Source: CAZEAC01 sp964510065 (lineage in GTDB: Bacteria > Bdellovibrionota_C > UBA2361 > CAIXSY01). From it: a DNA stretch of 64,000 bases. A model generated the notes under the pieces. It was not told the origin of the DNA, made no database searches, and worked only from the letters and a program-made list of their open reading frames with translations. Every line of letters starts with the position of its first letter. The first letter of the stretch is position 1. The stretch is taken from contig CAZEAC010000011.1 in the NCBI GenBank assembly GCA_964510065.1, positions 17,754 through 81,753 on the forward strand, written 5' to 3'. Both the position numbers and the translations under genes were made by a program. Positions 33,412-42,534 of the stretch are shown here, piece after piece.

Positions 33412-34911
33412 TTACGATCCAAAAATAGCCCTTCGTAAATCATCAGGACGCCTTTCAAGAGGATCGATACGCGGCATCGAAGGCGGAGCCTCCTGCGTAG
33501 GGCTCTTTATCTGAACGGGAGCAGTCTTACCAGCGCCATCTAGTTGCGCTCTACGGATTCCTGGGACACGAAAAGGAAGCACGACTACACCGGGAATAAA
33601 AGGCGCGATAGCGCCAAATTCAAAAAGTTTTGCGCGCGCATATCGAGCCGGATCAGCACCACCCTTGCCAGTAGCGCTATCAAGATATTTTGTTGGGACA
33701 AGCGGGTCATCAGGCGCCATTTCCGTCAAGACCTTTACGAGAACTTCAACTGCAGAACCATGTTGATTTCGACACTGCCAAAGCTCCGGACATTGGCATG
33801 AGAGCTCCGCCTCGATGGCCACGCTCGTCGGGTACGCCGGAGTCACGATCGCATCTGTCGGGCGGGCAACGAGTGCGGGAGTGCAGATACCAAGACGCTT
33901 TGCAACCTGAATTCCCAGTTCTGTGATCCGGTAGTTCGGCCCTTCTTTGGAAAATAGCCCAACCATACGAAGCGCATCCACACAGAGCCGCGCATTAAAG
34001 TTTCCGCAGTACTGCTCTATTTGGGTGCGCGAAATATGAGCTTCAAGAGACTCGGCAAAATGCTTCGTGAGGATTGTTTGGAAATAGGAATGATAGCGCT
34101 CTCCTTCGCGTAGATTAAGAAGTGCAAAACGAATCGGATCTACTCGAAACGGCGCACAGGCAAGGCGATGCAACCCATGATCTTTATAAAGCTTCCACAG
34201 CGCGAGCGATGCCTCAGTTATCTCGAAATTATCGGAACTTCCGGCGCGCACAAGCTTTGCTGCTTGAAGATACTCAAGCACTCGTTCCGCAGCACGCACA
34301 GGACGACCAAAGATAATCTCTTCACGAACGATCCCCTCTATAGAGAAGAGCCTCTGTCTGCAAGGTTCATATATACTCTGCATCATTCGACACCAATCAC
34401 CCTCGATGCACTCTCCCATTTCGAACACGGAGACCAACGAGCGCACTTCGTCGGAAGAGAGCCTTCGCTTTATGGCCCAATCTTGCCCCGATACGGGCTC
34501 ATTGAGATCAGCAAGAAGTTTTCGGATTACCATTAGTGGCTTTGATGCCTGAGCCGCCGCCATTGAAGACTCTTTGAGCGCCTCGACTTTGGCCGCCGCT
34601 GACTCAAAACTATGCACTACTAAGTCGACGATAGCCGAACGCGAATTTCGATTAACTCGATCGAGAGCGCCCCGAATCTGCTGCGCTTTCTCTCCCGGCA
34701 GGCCTTCGGAACTCACCCCAGGAGCGAAGAGCGCAGTAAGCAGCATCTCGGTCGCAACCACTTCAGTGAGTGCCGAATCAATTTCACTACTAAAGCCAGC
34801 GCTTGACCTTAATCTCTTTGCGACGGAAGAAAAAGATGCCTGCGCAAGATGAATCGCTCCTGCTTTAAGATCTTCGACTCTGACCACCGCGACATCAGTA
34901 CTGAGTGCCAT
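33412..34911 (-). CDS. Hypothetical protein, 499 aa, between argA-like and argB
   Basis: I do not recognise it. There is no signal peptide or membrane span. Two segments look like winged-helix units: KLVRAGSSDNFEITEASLALWKLYKDHGL (about 240-270) and MVGLFSKEGPNYRITELGIQVAKRLG (about 330-355), each ending in a wing-like turn. Cysteines cluster at LSCQCPELWQCRNQHG (about 390-405). The C-terminal 40 residues are Pro-rich. It lies 47 bp after argB and 137 bp before the argA-like gene, same strand, so it may be co-transcribed and could regulate or accompany arginine synthesis; this is guilt by association only. Confidence 0.75.
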   Translation of the reverse strand: MALSTDVAVVRVEDLKAGAIHLAQASFSSVAKRLRSSAGFSSEIDSALTEVVATEMLLTALFAPGVSSEGLPGEKAQQIRGALDRVNRNSRSAIVDLVVHSFESAAAKVEALKESSMAAAQASKPLMVIRKLLADLNEPVSGQDWAIKRRLSSDEVRSLVSVFEMGECIEGDWCRMMQSIYEPCRQRLFSIEGIVREEIIFGRPVRAAERVLEYLQAAKLVRAGSSDNFEITEASLALWKLYKDHGLHRLACAPFRVDPIRFALLNLREGERYHSYFQTILTKHFAESLEAHISRTQIEQYCGNFNARLCVDALRMVGLFSKEGPNYRITELGIQVAKRLGICTPALVARPTDAIVTPAYPTSVAIEAELSCQCPELWQCRNQHGSAVEVLVKVLTEMAPDDPLVPTKYLDSATGKGGADPARYARAKLFEFGAIAPFIPGVVVLPFRVPGIRRAQLDGAGKTAPVQIKSPTQEAPPSMPRIDPLERRPDDLRRAIFGS

Positions 34912-34958
34912 ACTAAGGCTTGTAACATGCTCCCACTCTACACACTAGAATTATTACT

Positions 34959-35747
34959 CTAGCGAAAAATCACCGAGCCGACCTTTTCTCGATTGATCGC
35001 CCGAGAAATTACCTCGGGCTCTGTCGCGGAGGCAATGACGACACGTTCGACACCACCTTCGAGTGCCGCTTTCGCAAAACTTAGCTTAGGGATCATTCCA
35101 CCTTTGATATCTGGGCTGGATTGCAATCTTTCAAGCGCCTCAAGGGAAAGCTCGCTCTGCACCTTGCCGTCTATAAGTATTCCCGGGACATCGGTTAAGT
35201 AAATTAAAAGTTTGCTGCAAAGCATTAGCGCCATCGCCGACGCTGCCTCATCCGCATTGATATTAAGAGCAATTTCCTGGGCTCCAGAGGCTATTGGCGA
35301 TACAACCGGGATGCAGCCCTCGTCAAGAAGAGTGCGGATAAGCGTGCTGTCGACACCTTCTATTTTCCCGACATAGCCGTATTCAGCACGCTGACTTGCC
35401 TTAAAGATTCCGGCTGCTCGCCCGTTCAAGCCGAGCGCAGAAGCGCCGGCACTTCGTAGCGCCACGGCGATGTCGGCGCAAACCTTACCCGAAAGCACCA
35501 TCTCAGTTATTTCAATGGTCGCACTATCAGTAACTCGTAGACCATCCTTGAAGATTGGCACAATTGCCGCTTTCTCAAGGTGTCGATTTATCGACTTCCC
35601 CCCGCCATGCACCAAAACAAACTTCGCGCCTTGGCGCGCCGCGGATGCAATATTCCGGCAAATCGCCTGAGCCGCCGCGGAATCCTCGAGGATAGAGCCT
35701 CCATATTTGATAGTTATCGGAGCTGATGAAAGTTGTATCTTTGTCAT
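34959..35747 (-). CDS. argB: Acetylglutamate kinase
   Basis: 262 residues from the ATG at 35747 (the frame extends to a TTG at 35768). Phosphorylates N-acetylglutamate, second step of arginine synthesis. Conserved elements: ITIKYGGSILED (phosphate-binding Lys), FVLVHGGGKSINRHLEK, ALGLNGRAAG, and LNINADEAASAMAL near 180; the C-terminus SFAKAALEGGVERVVIASA closes the fold. There is no N-terminal arginine-sensing helix, so it is probably not the arginine-inhibited hexameric form; this is inferred from length. Confidence 0.93.
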   Translation of the reverse strand: MTKIQLSSAPITIKYGGSILEDSAAAQAICRNIASAARQGAKFVLVHGGGKSINRHLEKAAIVPIFKDGLRVTDSATIEITEMVLSGKVCADIAVALRSAGASALGLNGRAAGIFKASQRAEYGYVGKIEGVDSTLIRTLLDEGCIPVVSPIASGAQEIALNINADEAASAMALMLCSKLLIYLTDVPGILIDGKVQSELSLEALERLQSSPDIKGGMIPKLSFAKAALEGGVERVVIASATEPEVISRAINREKVGSVIFR

Positions 35748-35801
35748 TTGAATCAAGTGTACGAGCAACTGCCGTATGGTTCAAGCTGGACAGAGGGCAC
35801 C

Positions 35802-37007
35802 TCAATTCTGAGAGTGCGGCGGCAAGTCCGCAAGCACCCTCTTCGCGGCCTCTCGGGCCCGTGCAATCCTACTCGTAAAGATCTTGGGCTCACAAAGCTC
35901 CCGATTGAAGGTAGTAACACAACGTATTCCATGCTCCGCGCCGGCAACTACGACACCGGGCTGTCCCTTATACGCTTCGGCGAGTCCTCGATCCGCAAAG
36001 ATAATGCAGCCGTCATGTACACTTTGAATCCTCGACTGCACTGTGTGTCCAACCACGATGCCACTGACACCGAGGCTGTCTAAAAGCTGTTGCGCCTTTT
36101 CTTCATCAGATCGTACTGAGTCATCCCAATTTCTAATCCATAGTGGCGACTCTGCGCTTTCGAGAAAGTCATATACCGGATCGTGAGACGACTTCTCGTC
36201 AAGCGCTTTGAAGAGAAGCTCCTCCGCTTTCGCTAAAGCCCAAAGTCCTGAGTACGTCGCTTTGTCGACTTTAAATCGCAAGGTCTGGCATCCCCGCGCA
36301 TCAGTGGGAATTCCCGCGTGCACATACAAAAGTCCCAATTCACTTAGATAACTTAGCACCATATTTCCACGCATCCACTGCGCGGCTTCGTTAAGCGTGT
36401 CATTGGACTGGACCTGTTTCATAATCCTTTGCAAAGTTTCAGAATCGTGACAAAGAACCGAGCGTACCCACACTGCTGGGGTCACTCCCAGCTGACCCGC
36501 CTCATTGCGCGCAAGCCGCATCCAGTGCGTGAGCCCCACTTCTTCCTCGTTGAGCACGCTTAGTCCACCATTACCAAGCCACACCTTTAGATCTTCAAAC
36601 GATCCGTTTACCGCACGGAGGAAGAAAAGGTCGTGGTTTCCAAGAAGCACGTGCAAAGAGAACTGAGCCTGCGCGAGCCGAAGCTCCCGTATCACTGCCA
36701 TACTATGCGGGTCACGGTCGACAAGATCGCCAGTACAGATTACATTCTCAATTTTTTGCTGGCGAAGATATGTCAGCTCCCGGCGAAGTCCCTGCACATT
36801 TCCGTGAACGTCGGCGATTGACGCTGAAATGGATGGATAAGAATCCCGATGCTGGATAAATCGTTCAAGCGAAGCGCGCATCCTTGGAATTCCCAACTGC
36901 CGAGTAGCGAGATTTGGCAAGCGCTGGTGAGAAAGCGACTCCAGCGCGGAACTCATCGAAGTAGGAGAGACCTTACTCCAGGCGAAATTTGTCGGTGTCG
37001 AACTCAT
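35802..37007 (-). CDS. Calcineurin-like metallophosphoesterase
   Basis: 401 residues. The dinuclear metal motifs are all there: ASIADVHGN (about 63), ICTGDLVDRDPHS (about 90), LLGNHDLFF (about 122), and IVVGHTVQSRIQSV late in the chain. The order and the GHTVQ motif resemble PPP-type Ser/Thr phosphatases and ApaH-like enzymes. The substrate is unknown. A good Shine-Dalgarno (AAGGAAG) precedes the ATG. The N-terminal ~55 residues are Ser/Pro-rich and poorly conserved-looking. It is 54 bp upstream of argB, same strand. Confidence 0.85.
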   Translation of the reverse strand: MSSTPTNFAWSKVSPTSMSSALESLSHQRLPNLATRQLGIPRMRASLERFIQHRDSYPSISASIADVHGNVQGLRRELTYLRQQKIENVICTGDLVDRDPHSMAVIRELRLAQAQFSLHVLLGNHDLFFLRAVNGSFEDLKVWLGNGGLSVLNEEEVGLTHWMRLARNEAGQLGVTPAVWVRSVLCHDSETLQRIMKQVQSNDTLNEAAQWMRGNMVLSYLSELGLLYVHAGIPTDARGCQTLRFKVDKATYSGLWALAKAEELLFKALDEKSSHDPVYDFLESAESPLWIRNWDDSVRSDEEKAQQLLDSLGVSGIVVGHTVQSRIQSVHDGCIIFADRGLAEAYKGQPGVVVAGAEHGIRCVTTFNRELCEPKIFTSRIARAREAAKRVLADLPPHSQN

Positions 37008-37124
37008 ACAACGCTTCCTTCTCTCTAACTCTTATTGCGGACATCCTCGCTATAACGGTAGGTCAAGAGTTGTGGCTAACAAACAACAAAATTTCGTGTA
37101 TAAAGCGTTTCTGCCTAAGGCTAT

Positions 37125-37913
37125 CTACCCGCGGTAAGACTGCCATTCAGGTTCATTTTGAAAGACCCAACGATAATAATCTTTGTACTGCAGCATCGAA
37201 GCCGCTTCTTCATCGACTAAGACCGTGCAGCGCGGATGAAGCTGGAGCGCCGTAGCCGATACTACCGAAGTAATCGGCCCCTCCACCGCCCGCGCTAGGA
37301 TCTCGGCTTTTCCCTTTCCAGTCACAAGCATTAGACAACGCTTACTCTCCAAGATAGTGCCAACTCCCATCGTGATCGCCCGTGAAGGCACCTTATCGGC
37401 TCCTCCAAAGAACGCACTATTTTGGTTTCTTGTTTCTGGCGAAAGTGACTTGGTTCTTGTGCGCGACGCAAGTGATGATAGTGGCTCATTAAAACCGACA
37501 TGGCCTACCTGGCCGAGGCCCAGAAGCTGTAAATCAATTCCGCCTTTGGCGCAAATTAGCTGCTCGTATTTCAGGCATTCCGCGTCGAGGTCTTGAGCAC
37601 AGCCATCAGGCAAAAAGGAGTTTTCCGCTCTGCAATCAAGCTTATCGAAAAGCTTTTCGCGCATAAAAGTCCTATACGATTGCGGATGGTTCGCGGGAAT
37701 ACCGATATATTCATCGAGATTGAAAGTCGTGACCGAGGCAAAACTTATTTTTCTTTTTTTGGCATTACTGGCGAGAAAGCTATAAACCGCCTCCATCGTC
37801 CTTCCTGTCGCAAGCCCCAAGACAATACTTGGATTAGCCTTAACCGCTTCGAGAAGTAACTCGCCTGCAAGCACTGCGACCTCTTCCGCGCTTGATCGGA
37901 TGATTACTTCCAT
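37125..37913 (-). CDS. nagB: Glucosamine-6-phosphate deaminase family, with altered catalytic loop
   Basis: 262 residues. Converts glucosamine-6-phosphate to fructose-6-phosphate and ammonia. TFNLDEYIGIPANHPQSYRTFM (catalytic Asp in LDEY, about 72) and GFNEPLSSLASRTRTKSL match NagB well. The loop that reads GVGNDGHIAFNEP in E. coli is GLGQVGHVGFNEP here: Asp141 is Val, while His143 and Glu148 remain. Asp or Asn is usual at that place, so ring-opening may be altered. The LPTGGT phosphate loop is LATGRT. It lies 62 bp after the hexokinase gene, same strand, suggesting an amino-sugar pair. Confidence 0.88.
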   Translation of the reverse strand: MEVIIRSSAEEVAVLAGELLLEAVKANPSIVLGLATGRTMEAVYSFLASNAKKRKISFASVTTFNLDEYIGIPANHPQSYRTFMREKLFDKLDCRAENSFLPDGCAQDLDAECLKYEQLICAKGGIDLQLLGLGQVGHVGFNEPLSSLASRTRTKSLSPETRNQNSAFFGGADKVPSRAITMGVGTILESKRCLMLVTGKGKAEILARAVEGPITSVVSATALQLHPRCTVLVDEEAASMLQYKDYYRWVFQNEPEWQSYRG

Positions 37914-37975
37914 ATAGATCTTATGCCTTCAGATGCGCATCGTCGGGTCTTCTTTGTCACTTTATCAACCACGTC

Positions 37976-39178
37976 TTATCTATACTCGGCCAGGACGGAA
38001 AGTCCAAGTCCCTGGGTCGGAACGCTTATTTCCCCCCCTTCCGGCATGGCAATGGGCTCTTTTAGCACAAGTTTTGCACTGGGCTCGATCTCGGCACTAG
38101 CATTTACAAGTGCCGAACGAAAATCTGGGAAGACTCGTGCAAGACTACTATCAAGCACCACCGAGCATTCAGTACCAGGCCGGGCGAGCGCGAGCGCTCC
38201 TGCGACAAGCAGAGAAGCGAGCGCCCCCGCTCGCTTCAAAGTTTCCCCACACACTTCAATTAGTTCGCACGGCGTTTCCCTGTCCGCCAAAAGGGCGGCG
38301 ACGGAATGCATTGATGCCAAGGACCCCTTTTTCTCGAAATAGCGGGCAACCCTATCTGATTTTGAGCCAAGCTTACGCCCCCGTGCTTCAATAATCCTGG
38401 GTAAGAAGGCCCCGCCCACGATCTGCTCAAGAACGCAGGCGACATCGCCAAAAAATTCTCGCTCATCTTGAAGCAAATACCGAGGCGCTACCTTAAAAAG
38501 TCCCCCAAGCTCGGTGTTCACAATCTCTCCTTCGGCGTTGATAGCCGCGGCATTCGCGCCTGTTGCAGCAACAATTGCCCCCGCTGACTTAGGTTCAGCG
38601 TTTAAGGTTGCGACGGTATCATTGGCCACGACAAATACCGCGAGTTTCATTCCATTATCAGTGAAGGCACGGCAGAAAAACTCCCCGAACTCCAAATCGT
38701 CGCTGATATTCTCGGAAAACCATTCGCCCTTCAAATAGCTTCCCGAGGCAACACCTGAAATCTTTCCGGTCACTCCCGTAAGCGAACCTTCAGAAATCCG
38801 GCGCGCACGGAACTGATTTGACCAGATTAGGCCAAGCCCATCAACAGCATCGGGGATTCTTGGAACCGCGCATTGCGCTAAGGTCCTTGCAAATCGGCGA
38901 AGCGGTAGTTCGGAGCTTTGCTGTGCCGACACTAAGGTCAGATTACTCTCATCAAGCACAAGCTTGAATTTTCTGTTGGCTACTGACCCCATTTGCAACG
39001 CCACCCGAGTGTGCGTGCCTCCGATATCAATAAGAAGAATTCTTTTGGAATGGTCTCGCGAATCATCGTACGGCCTAATACACGACGGCTCATAGCCGCT
39101 GGCGTTGCCCTGGCCACGGACCCACGAGCGCACCTCTTCAGCCATATTTGTCAACTGCATGTGGAATTCATCTGTCAT
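37976..39178 (-). CDS. Hexokinase-family sugar kinase
   Basis: 400 residues. ATP-binding and sugar-binding motifs follow the hexokinase family (eukaryotic-type, not ROK): LLIDIGGTHTRVALQMG (about 48-64, phosphate 1), VVANDTVATLNAEP (catalytic Asp in NDT, about 175) and GAIVAATGANAAAI (phosphate 2, about 200). No ROK zinc motif is present. Given nagB downstream, glucosamine or N-acetylglucosamine is a likely substrate alongside glucose. It is 31 bp after mgtE on the same strand. Confidence 0.82.
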   Translation of the reverse strand: MTDEFHMQLTNMAEEVRSWVRGQGNASGYEPSCIRPYDDSRDHSKRILLIDIGGTHTRVALQMGSVANRKFKLVLDESNLTLVSAQQSSELPLRRFARTLAQCAVPRIPDAVDGLGLIWSNQFRARRISEGSLTGVTGKISGVASGSYLKGEWFSENISDDLEFGEFFCRAFTDNGMKLAVFVVANDTVATLNAEPKSAGAIVAATGANAAAINAEGEIVNTELGGLFKVAPRYLLQDEREFFGDVACVLEQIVGGAFLPRIIEARGRKLGSKSDRVARYFEKKGSLASMHSVAALLADRETPCELIEVCGETLKRAGALASLLVAGALALARPGTECSVVLDSSLARVFPDFRSALVNASAEIEPSAKLVLKEPIAMPEGGEISVPTQGLGLSVLAEYR

Positions 39179-39208
39179 AACAGGTTTTTCATCATCGGAC
39201 TTTCCCGG

Positions 39209-40570
39209 CTAACCTCGAATGTGTTCAAGCACCATTGTTGCAAATGAAAGTGCGAAAAAGAATCCTGAGAGATCGGTAATAGTAGTCAAGAGCGGGCCTG
39301 ATGCAAGTGCCGGATCTACACGACATGCTTTCAATAAGAGTGGTATCGACGCCCCTACTACAACTGCTATTAACGTGCTTATTGACAGCGCGCCGCCCAC
39401 AACCAGGCCCAGGTAAGGATTGCCCTGCCACAAATATGCTATGACTCCAATTACGATTCCAAGCGCAATGCCGTTTAATATACCTATCTTAATCTCCTGA
39501 AAGAGGACTTTAAGCAGGTCTCGTGGCCGCACCAAACCGAGCGTCAGCTCGCGAAGCGTCACTGCGACAGCTTGATTTCCAGAGCAACCGCACATATCCG
39601 AGATAATCGGCAAAAATATCGCCAGAGCGATTACCTGGCGCAGAGTGTCTTGATACATCGCGATAACGCTTGCTGATATCAGATTAAGACCAATATTAAG
39701 CAAAAGCCACGCCATTCTCCTCCGCGAACGGGTGAGAACTGGCATGGAACGGATCTCCTCTTCAAGTAATCCCTGGCGGTGTAAGAGCGCTTCGTCTGAT
39801 CGTTCTACCACCGCCGCATCGACTGAGCGCCTGAGCACTACACCAAGAAGAGTTTGAGCGTTATCGACAACTGGGACACCAAGAAACTTATGATCCTCGA
39901 AAAAGCGAATCAGGTCATTAAGCGGTGACTCAGCGTGAACGGTAATCGGATCACGAATCATTACTGCCGATATCGGGAGATTCGCCGGTCGAAGTAGTAA
40001 TTCACGAAGCGGAAGCACGCCAATAAGCTTTCCCTCCTTCGAGACCGCATAAAGATATTGTATCTCATAATCGGAATACTCGCTTCCACGCACCTGCAGC
40101 TGTTGAATCGCCTCACCAAGCAGTGTTTCTGCTGAAAAGGCAAGATACTCTGTCTTCATCAGGCCGCCGGCCACGTCCGGTGCATACTCAATCAGTTCCC
40201 GCACTTCTTTCGCCTCGGAAGGCTCCATTGCTGCGAGAATCTCCTCAGCCTGCTCTACATTTTGCAGGAGATCGGCCTGCTCGTCGCTCTTCATCTCCTC
40301 GATGATGGTGGCGGCCGCATCTGGAGGAATGCTTTCAATTGCCTCAGTCGCCTGGGATTCTGGGATCTCTTCAAGAAGGTCGGCGGCGTGTTCAGCAGGA
40401 AGAAGTCGCAAGAGCTTTCCGCGTTCACTCGAATCGAGTGCAGATACTATCTGTCGGGCTTCAAGCTGCGGGAGCGATCGCAGAAAGCTATCAATTTCCG
40501 CGTGGTTTTCGGCTTCGAGAAGTCGGCACAGCTCTTGCTCGCTCGACAACGTATTTCGATCTCGGCGCAT
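39209..40570 (-). CDS. mgtE: Magnesium transporter MgtE
   Basis: 453 residues, standard length. Domains in order: cytosolic superhelical N domain with acidic repeats (LLEEIPESQATEAIESIPPDAAATIIEEM), two CBS domains (about 140-260, with VPVVDNAQTLLGVVLRRS), a connecting helix and five membrane spans from about 285, including ISDMCGCSGNQAVAVTLREL, the ion-pore helix with the conserved GN-Q-AVTLRE motif. Intracellular Mg2+ closes this channel through the N and CBS domains. The mobile element begins 75 bp upstream of its start. Confidence 0.96.
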   Translation of the reverse strand: MRRDRNTLSSEQELCRLLEAENHAEIDSFLRSLPQLEARQIVSALDSSERGKLLRLLPAEHAADLLEEIPESQATEAIESIPPDAAATIIEEMKSDEQADLLQNVEQAEEILAAMEPSEAKEVRELIEYAPDVAGGLMKTEYLAFSAETLLGEAIQQLQVRGSEYSDYEIQYLYAVSKEGKLIGVLPLRELLLRPANLPISAVMIRDPITVHAESPLNDLIRFFEDHKFLGVPVVDNAQTLLGVVLRRSVDAAVVERSDEALLHRQGLLEEEIRSMPVLTRSRRRMAWLLLNIGLNLISASVIAMYQDTLRQVIALAIFLPIISDMCGCSGNQAVAVTLRELTLGLVRPRDLLKVLFQEIKIGILNGIALGIVIGVIAYLWQGNPYLGLVVGGALSISTLIAVVVGASIPLLLKACRVDPALASGPLLTTITDLSGFFFALSFATMVLEHIRG

Positions 40571-40644
40571 ACTTATGGCTCTTCGGAGTAATTGCTCACA
40601 AGCTAAATTAGATCACAATTCACGCGCATTAGAAAAGGCATCCG

Positions 40645-41898
40645 TAATCATTTTCTCGGAGACAGCGCGGTAAATAGGAGTCAACTTTTCAGAGGCTTCC
40701 ACGAACAGTAGTTAGCGCCTGAGTATGTTATTTTTGGCACTAACTGAACGCGGTATGAGTTACCATCCACGCATAGAGTGTAAGAAGATTGCGTCTTTTC
40801 AGACGACAAGGAGCCGGAACTCTGAGCTCTGGTTTGTAAACAATGTCAAACTTGAATCAGCTATTCTCGGCTTTGCGGCTAAGTACTGTGAGAGATACAG
40901 GGTTAAGCTCTATGCCCTGGCCATCGAGGGCAATCATGTGCAGTTTCCCGCTCACTTTCCTCAAGCAAACCGTGCGCACTTCATGCGAGATTTCAATTCC
41001 TCGGTCGCAAGGGCAGTACCGCGTTACCAGCCCAAGTATATCGCAGCTGGAGGAAGCTTCTGGGCAAGGCGCTACTCCGCCGAGTATCTACCAGGTCCCG
41101 ATGATATCGAGGAACAGTTCTTCTACACTGTCCTTCAGCCGGTTTTAGACGGCTTAGTCGATGATATCTCTGAATTTTATGGTTATAACTGCTTTGAAGA
41201 TGCTATCCGGGGCAGAGTACGAACGTATGCTGTAGTTAATTGGAAAGCCTACAACGATGCCAAACGGTGGAACGAGAACATCGACATTAAACATTTCATT
41301 GAATATCACGAGCTTCGATATGAAAGGCTCCCGCAGTACGCTCATTTATCGTGGAAAGAATATGAAGCGCTTATGAGAGCTAAGCTTCGGGAGCGCACCT
41401 CAGAAGCGTTAAGAGAGCGGAGAGCAAAACGGTCAGCTGGTGTCAAAGTGTTAAAAAACACCATTCCGGGTGCCAGACCTCGAAAAACTAAGCGCAGCGA
41501 CCGCAACTCTCACCGACCTCGCATTCTTTCCAAAGACAATCAACGAAGAGCAGAAGGAAAATCTTGGTACTTCTCTATATACTTCGAGTATAAAGACGCC
41601 TCTAAACGTTACCGAGCGGGGGACCTCGATGCTATCTTCCCTGACGGAACCTATCGTCCACCCGCATTTACTGTCGCCTATCGGGGGAATATCTGCTAGA
41701 GCGCTCGAGATCCCTCTAAAACCAAGCTCCCGCTAAATCTTAGACCATTTCTTATTCTCAAAACCCTCGACCCGCGTACTATCGGCTTCGACTCACTCTA
41801 CATTCGCCCACTTCCTTTCTTACGTCATCTCTCAACTCAATCTTATCTCTCACCCTCTCGCGCAGTCCCCTCTCGCGCAGTCTCCGAGAAAATGATTA
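40645..41898. mobile_element. 1254-bp element: Y1-type transposase gene between 25-bp inverted repeats
   Basis: The bases 40645-40669 (TAATCATTTTCTCGGAGACA...) are the reverse complement of 41874-41898 with one mismatch. Between them is one transposase gene. At the right end the inner 13 bases (CCTCTCGCGCAGT) are present twice in tandem. The right boundary supplies the TAA stop of the lutC gene (41896-41898). No target duplication was seen, as expected for HUH/Y1 elements. Transposases flanked by inverted REP-type sequences have this layout. Bases 41700-41870 hold no gene. Confidence 0.75.
40755..41699 (+). CDS. REP-associated-type Y1 transposase with HVQ motif
   Basis: About 314 residues from the ATG at 40755 (MSYHPRIEC, like the usual MSRxPRIE start; another ATG is at 40725). 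The HUH nuclease motif reads EGNHVQFPAHFP, so the second His is Gln (HUQ), a variant known in some HUH families. The catalytic Tyr region FFYTVLQPVLDGLVDDISEFYGYN matches the Y-NP-ragLv-d--yp-S/N pattern of these transposases, and IFPDGTYRPPAF near the C-terminus is also typical. It should cut single-stranded DNA near hairpins. Whether it is active cannot be told. Confidence 0.8.
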   Translation: MSYHPRIECKKIASFQTTRSRNSELWFVNNVKLESAILGFAAKYCERYRVKLYALAIEGNHVQFPAHFPQANRAHFMRDFNSSVARAVPRYQPKYIAAGGSFWARRYSAEYLPGPDDIEEQFFYTVLQPVLDGLVDDISEFYGYNCFEDAIRGRVRTYAVVNWKAYNDAKRWNENIDIKHFIEYHELRYERLPQYAHLSWKEYEALMRAKLRERTSEALRERRAKRSAGVKVLKNTIPGARPRKTKRSDRNSHRPRILSKDNQRRAEGKSWYFSIYFEYKDASKRYRAGDLDAIFPDGTYRPPAFTVAYRGNIC

Positions 41899-42534
41899 TG
41901 TTAGCAAAATGATGCTTAGCTCTTTCGGGCCATGAGCTCCAAGGACTAGGATTTTCTCGATATCCGCAGTTCGTGATGGTCCGGTAATGATACTTGCGTG
42001 CGACCAGTTCGAATGAAGTGGTAAACCACTTAACCAAGTCACAAGGGAAGGAATAATCTGCACAGCCTGACCAATTACAATATGATGCGCCGGCAATAGA
42101 GAGACACGCCTATCCAGTCCTGAAATAGCAATGCTTCCCGTGCGCGCGATAAATGCATCAGCCTCCGTAACTCCGACGTCAAACGCCGAAAGCGCTCGGT
42201 GAGAAAGCTGCGCCAGGGAGTTCTCATTGAGTATAGTCAAGCGATTTTGAAGCTCTGGGCAGCTACGCATGAGCGCACTCGCCAGCTGCCCTTGCACAAG
42301 AAATCCGTTTTTGTTCCCGATAAGTTCAAGAAGCGTCGTCCCCGCCTGCTCTGCGCTTGCCGCCGTTCGAACTTTAGCACGAAGTGCGCTTAGCCTTTCG
42401 ATAAACACCGCAACAAGGTCATCACTCGGAGGGTAGTCCGCAAATATCTCCTCACTCGCCGGAATCTGCTGCTCAGGCAAACCTGAATTGATGTCCCCGC
42501 GAAGTCTCGAAAGTATTGTTTCTCGACTATCCAT
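41896..42534 (-). CDS. lutC: LUD-domain protein (LutC)
   Basis: 212 residues. The C-terminal half carries the LUD fold (ADAFIARTGSIAISG, LLPAHHIVIGQAVQIIPS, HSNWSHASIITGPSRTADIEKILVLGAHGPKELSIILL). LutC is part of the LutABC complex that oxidises L-lactate to pyruvate. It overlaps lutB by 8 bp. Its TAA is formed by the first three bases of the transposase element, but the ending looks complete for this family. Confidence 0.9.
   Translation of the reverse strand: MDSRETILSRLRGDINSGLPEQQIPASEEIFADYPPSDDLVAVFIERLSALRAKVRTAASAEQAGTTLLELIGNKNGFLVQGQLASALMRSCPELQNRLTILNENSLAQLSHRALSAFDVGVTEADAFIARTGSIAISGLDRRVSLLPAHHIVIGQAVQIIPSLVTWLSGLPLHSNWSHASIITGPSRTADIEKILVLGAHGPKELSIILLT

Noticed and set aside
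41470..41736. Plus-strand frame overlapping the 3' part of the transposase gene
   Set aside because: The main frame carries the conserved FPDGTYRPP ending, so this is a shadow and there is no frameshift to explain.
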